Below are positions 7,958 through 10,316 of a stretch of 10,316 nucleotides of DNA, piece by piece. This stretch comes from Isotricha intestinalis. Lineage: Eukaryota > Ciliophora > Litostomatea > Vestibuliferida > Isotrichidae. The first letter of the stretch is position 1. Every line of letters begins with the position of its first letter. The stretch spans positions 1-10,316 of the forward strand of contig JAJJLU010000126.1 of the NCBI GenBank assembly GCA_023807065.1, in the 5' to 3' direction. The notes under the pieces are model-generated. The model made no database searches. It saw only the letters and a program-made list of their open reading frames with translations, and had not been told where the DNA came from. The translations under genes and the position numbers were made by a program.

Positions 7958-8347
7958 ATGTTTAAAGAAATAATATTTAAAAATATTCCTCCTTCAGTAA
8001 ATAATTTTCCTTCAAACAGATTAAAATATTCAAAAGATTATAGTTTAATAAAAGAAGAAACTTCATTATTTGAGACATTAATGTTAGAAATGAGATCAAA
8101 AAATAAAAAAAAACCTTTTTCAAAATGTGATAATCCAAATTGTAGAAATATTTTTCCAATTTCAATAAATAAATGTATTTCTTGTGGAAATAATTTTTGT
8201 TCTGAATGTAATGTTAATTGTGAAAATTGTAATGAAAAAATTTGTAAATTTTGTGAAAGTATTATTTATGGAAAATTTGGTGATATTATTTTTTGTCCTT
8301 CTTGTAAAAATGAATATGAAAATAATTTACAAAAAAATTCAAATTAA
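7958..8347 (+). CDS. SIVA1-like: SIVA-family zinc-binding protein
   Basis: This 129-residue protein has twelve cysteines in six pairs: C57/C62, C73/C76, C81/C84, C88/C91, C96/C99 and C113/C116. The five CxxC pairs are separated by 4, 3, 4 and 13 residues, the same spacing as in the C-terminal zinc-binding half of animal SIVA (apoptosis regulatory protein Siva). A Tyr (Y104) also lies in the long spacer. Residues 1-55 are a basic, less conserved N-terminal region. In animals SIVA binds the CD27 tail and other partners and promotes apoptosis. A ciliate lacks CD27, so the ancestral role is unknown; a zinc-stabilised protein-interaction module in cytosol or nucleus is the safest inference. Length is slightly below the human protein. 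The start follows an A-rich leader and the stop is TAA. The next gene on the same strand begins about 200 bp downstream. Confidence 0.85.
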   Translation: MFKEIIFKNIPPSVNNFPSNRLKYSKDYSLIKEETSLFETLMLEMRSKNKKKPFSKCDNPNCRNIFPISINKCISCGNNFCSECNVNCENCNEKICKFCESIIYGKFGDIIFCPSCKNEYENNLQKNSN

Positions 8348-8550
8348 AAGAAAACAATATTTTATTAAAAATATAAATTTAGTATATTTTATTTTTTATT
8401 TGTATATTTAAATTCAATCTTTTATTACTATATTAAATTTTGAAATATAGTTTCATTATTTTTTAATATTAAAAAATAATGAATTTATATTTTTTTAAAT
8501 GAAGAAATTTGATGAATATATTAATATTTATAATTTATTTCATATAAATA

Positions 8551-8952
8551 ATGGATACTCTTAAATATTATTTAGTAAATATATTAATATATATAATAAA
8601 TTAATTATAGGAAAAAATAACATGTTGTCAATACAAAAAAACAAATTCAAATAAAGAAATTATAATTGATATTTCAATAGATAATTCGAATAATATTACT
8701 GAACCAAATGTTTATACAAATAATTATAAAACTTTTTCAAATAATAATTATAAAAAACAAATAAGTATTAAACCAAGAAATAGAGATTCTATTATTTCGA
8801 ATAAATCTCCTGAAGCTATTTTAAATAAAATGAAAAGTTTAAAAAAAATCATACAAATTTTAATGGAGAATAAAATAATTTTTTTTGTTTATTTTTTTAG
8901 AAAAAGTTTATGTATATGTATTATTGTTTTTAAAAAGGAAATAAAATATTAA
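8551..8952 (+). CDS. Short two-exon gene, product unknown (about 121 residues)
   Basis: From 8611 a frame stays open for 113 codons to TAA at 8950-8952, but it has no usable upstream ATG and begins right after a TTATAG acceptor. Upstream, ATG at 8551 opens eight codons (MDTLKYYL) ending at a GTAAAT donor at 8575. Removing 8575-8610 (36 nt) joins both in phase, giving about 121 residues that start MDTLKYYLEKITCCQYKK. The middle is Asn/Ser/Lys-rich and polar, with SPEAILNKMKSLKK near residues 84-97. The last 25 residues are hydrophobic and basic. The adjacent Cys pair near the N-terminus could be lipidated or bind metal. A second possible intron (8837-8900, ending in a T-rich TTTTTTTAG) would change the C-terminus. 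Codon use resembles neighbouring genes, so coding is likely although the family is unrecognised. Confidence 0.55.
8575..8610 (+). other. Predicted 36-nt spliceosomal intron
   Basis: It begins GTAAAT and ends TTATAG, falls between codons (phase 0), and is pure A+T apart from the splice-site G bases. Its length is a multiple of three, but it contains an in-frame TAA. A transcript that kept it would therefore stop early, a common property of short ciliate introns. It is inferred from sequence only. Confidence 0.55.
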
Positions 8953-9218
8953 TGAACATTTTTAATTTAAATATGATATGAAAAATATTTATTTTATTAT
9001 TTATATATTTTTTGAAGATTTATTATTTTTATTTATTGTTTTAATTTGATTTTATAATTTATGAAATAAATGTTGAAATATATTATTTTATTTTTTTATG
9101 TGTTAAAAAAAAAAATTAAAAATAACAAATTTACAAACAAAATAAATTTTACTTAAAAACTACCTTAACAAAATAAATAAAAAAACTAAAAAATAAATGA
9201 TAATTAAAATTACAAATT
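8953..9218. other. Spacer between convergent genes
   Basis: This 266-base spacer lies between the stop of the rightward two-exon gene and the stop of the leftward 281-residue gene. It therefore holds two 3' untranslated regions. It changes from T-rich to A-rich about midway (near 9105), as expected for convergent transcripts. No hairpin terminator or RNA gene is evident. Confidence 0.5.
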
Positions 9219-10064
9219 TTATTTAATAACTAAAGCTTGACTTAAATAATCTTTAAGTTGATTTTCTTTATTTAATAAATCTTTATCACTTTGAACAAAA
9301 GGAGGAAGTTTAAAAAATTTTTTTTTGAAAGTTTCTTCAAAAATTTTAGTTTTATATAAAATCATATCAGGATAAGCATAATCAATAATACATCTAATAA
9401 AATTTGTAGAATGATTCATTTTTTTTGTTTGTTTTTCACAATAATTTTCTCCTACTTTATGTTTAATTTTTTTTCCTTCTTTTAAAAAAATTAAATTCTT
9501 CTTTTCTAATTTTTCATTATATTGTTCTATATTTTCAGCATAATTTATATTAAGTTTATTATCAATTGGTTTAAATTTTTCTTGTAATTGTTTCTTTTGT
9601 TTATTTATATAATTAAAAAATATTTTTTTATAAAAAAATTCATCTCTTGATTCTAAACAAAAAGGAGTTTTTATTTTTGTAAAAGGAATAAAATTATTTT
9701 TTCTTTTTAAAATTCCTAATTTTGGAAAATTCTTTTTTTCATAAATTATTTCTTGTTCTGTTTTTTTATTTTGAATATTTATTGGAGAATTAATATTTAA
9801 ATTTAATTTCTTCCTTAATTCATTTATTTTTTTTTCTACTTGAGTTTTATTTATTTTTAAACAAGAAGTTGAATAATTTTTATTTGATGAATTTAAATTT
9901 CTTTTATTTATTATATTTTTAAATAATCTTGTTCGAACTTTATTATTTTCTTTTTTTTCTTTGCTTTTTTTTACTTTTGAAATTGTTATATTTGAAATCG
10001 AATTATTTGTTGGTTCAATTGATATTGAATCAAATATTTTGTAACTTAACTTCTTTTTTAACAT
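9219..10064 (-). CDS. Basic protein of 281 residues, function unknown
   Basis: I do not recognise this gene. The product is Lys/Asn-rich and strongly basic, with no signal peptide or membrane segment, so it is probably cytosolic, nuclear or cytoskeletal. Residues 1-90 are low in complexity and Ser/Asn/Lys-rich. Residues 75-90 form a short charged helix. From about 110 the composition becomes more varied, and the best conserved-looking part is 216-256: MNHSTNFIRCIIDYAYPDM, then a KTKIFEE helix and a KLPPF motif. Such a short ordered C-terminus after a disordered basic N-terminus is seen in many axonemal and basal-body proteins of ciliates, but this is only an analogy. The start is behind an A-rich leader and the stop is TAA. 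The gene reads away from the right telomere, with only 227 bp between its ATG and the repeat. Confidence 0.8.
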   Translation of the reverse strand: MLKKKLSYKIFDSISIEPTNNSISNITISKVKKSKEKKENNKVRTRLFKNIINKRNLNSSNKNYSTSCLKINKTQVEKKINELRKKLNLNINSPINIQNKKTEQEIIYEKKNFPKLGILKRKNNFIPFTKIKTPFCLESRDEFFYKKIFFNYINKQKKQLQEKFKPIDNKLNINYAENIEQYNEKLEKKNLIFLKEGKKIKHKVGENYCEKQTKKMNHSTNFIRCIIDYAYPDMILYKTKIFEETFKKKFFKLPPFVQSDKDLLNKENQLKDYLSQALVIK

Positions 10065-10291
10065 TTTATTATTATTTATTTTTATTGTTTTTTTTTTTGA
10101 TGTATTTAATTATAATATATTGTAATTATTCAATTTATTTATTTCAAAAAAATAAATTAAATATCTTTATAATTATGATATTTATAAAATATTCTAAATG
10201 GTAATAACTTTTATTTTATATTATTTTTAATTTTATATTTATAATTTAACATTTGTTAAAGATTGATTTAATTATTTCTTTAAATGAATTT
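10065..10291 (-). promoter_or_regulatory. Right subtelomeric region containing the promoter of the 281-residue gene
   Basis: All upstream control sequence of the 9219-10064 gene that lies on this chromosome must fit into these 227 bases, because the telomere follows. The region is A+T-rich, with a T-rich (A-rich in the gene's sense) block directly before the start codon. No specific promoter motif can be named. No similarity to the left subtelomere is apparent. Confidence 0.5.
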
Positions 10292-10316
10292 GGGGATTGG
10301 GGATTGGGGATTGGGG
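10292..10316. repeat. Right telomere, GGGGATT repeat (G-rich strand)
   Basis: Three full GGGGATT units and a final GGGG close the window, about 3.5 units as at the left end. The orientation is correct for a 3' chromosome end, with the G-rich strand running outward. With the left telomere it shows that the window is a full-length linear chromosome. The true repeat may be longer, since assemblies often trim it. Confidence 0.95.

Noticed and set aside
8184..8411. 75-codon frame overlapping the SIVA-like gene
   Set aside because: Alternative frame of the Cys-rich gene, whose CxxC spacing shows which frame is real.
8837..8900. Second intron in the two-exon gene
   Set aside because: GT and T-rich AG are present, but the frame is open without splicing, so sequence alone cannot justify it; kept only as an alternative.
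9929..10204. Plus-strand hydrophobic frame at the right end
   Set aside because: Antisense of the basic N-terminus of the 281-residue gene; Phe/Leu/Tyr shadow.

Overview
The window looks like one complete, very A+T-rich macronuclear chromosome of a ciliate. It opens with a C-rich telomere (units of CCCCAAT) and closes with the matching G-rich telomere (units of GGGGATT), so the roughly 10.3 kb between them is an entire gene-sized-to-small chromosome. The 7-base unit differs from TTGGGG of Tetrahymena and TTTTGGGG of spirotrichs. As far as I recall it matches what is reported for anaerobic rumen ciliates (Entodinium and relatives, Litostomatea), so that is my best guess at the source. The six convincing gene models end in TAA (five) or TGA (one), with no sign of stop-codon reassignment. 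Start codons mostly sit behind short A-rich leaders, and the introns I can infer are tiny (36 nt, possibly 55 nt).

Layout from left to right: telomere; 325 bp without a gene; a short secreted, cysteine-containing protein with a hydrophobic C-terminal tail (minus strand); 850 bp without a convincing gene; an 844-residue secreted coiled-coil protein without Cys or Trp (minus); a 1.4 kb gene desert that holds a decayed copy of the next locus; a small hydrophobic protein, possibly of two exons (plus); a 441-residue glycosylation-rich four-span membrane protein (plus); a 129-residue SIVA-family zinc-binding protein (plus); a short two-exon gene without recognisable family (plus); and a 281-residue basic protein (minus) whose start lies only 227 bp from the right telomere.

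The firmest functional call is the SIVA-like protein: five consecutive CxxC pairs have the same spacing as animal SIVA. Three or four of the other products carry signal peptides, membrane spans or anchor-like tails, so the chromosome leans towards the secretory pathway and cell surface. Nothing suggests an operon or a single shared pathway. There is no sign of viral, bacterial or mobile-element genes, CRISPR, rRNA or tRNA. The most interesting items are the hidden spliced gene at 8551-8952, the duplicated and decayed locus at 4661-4795 versus 5582-5740, the SIVA homologue, and the unusual telomere unit.
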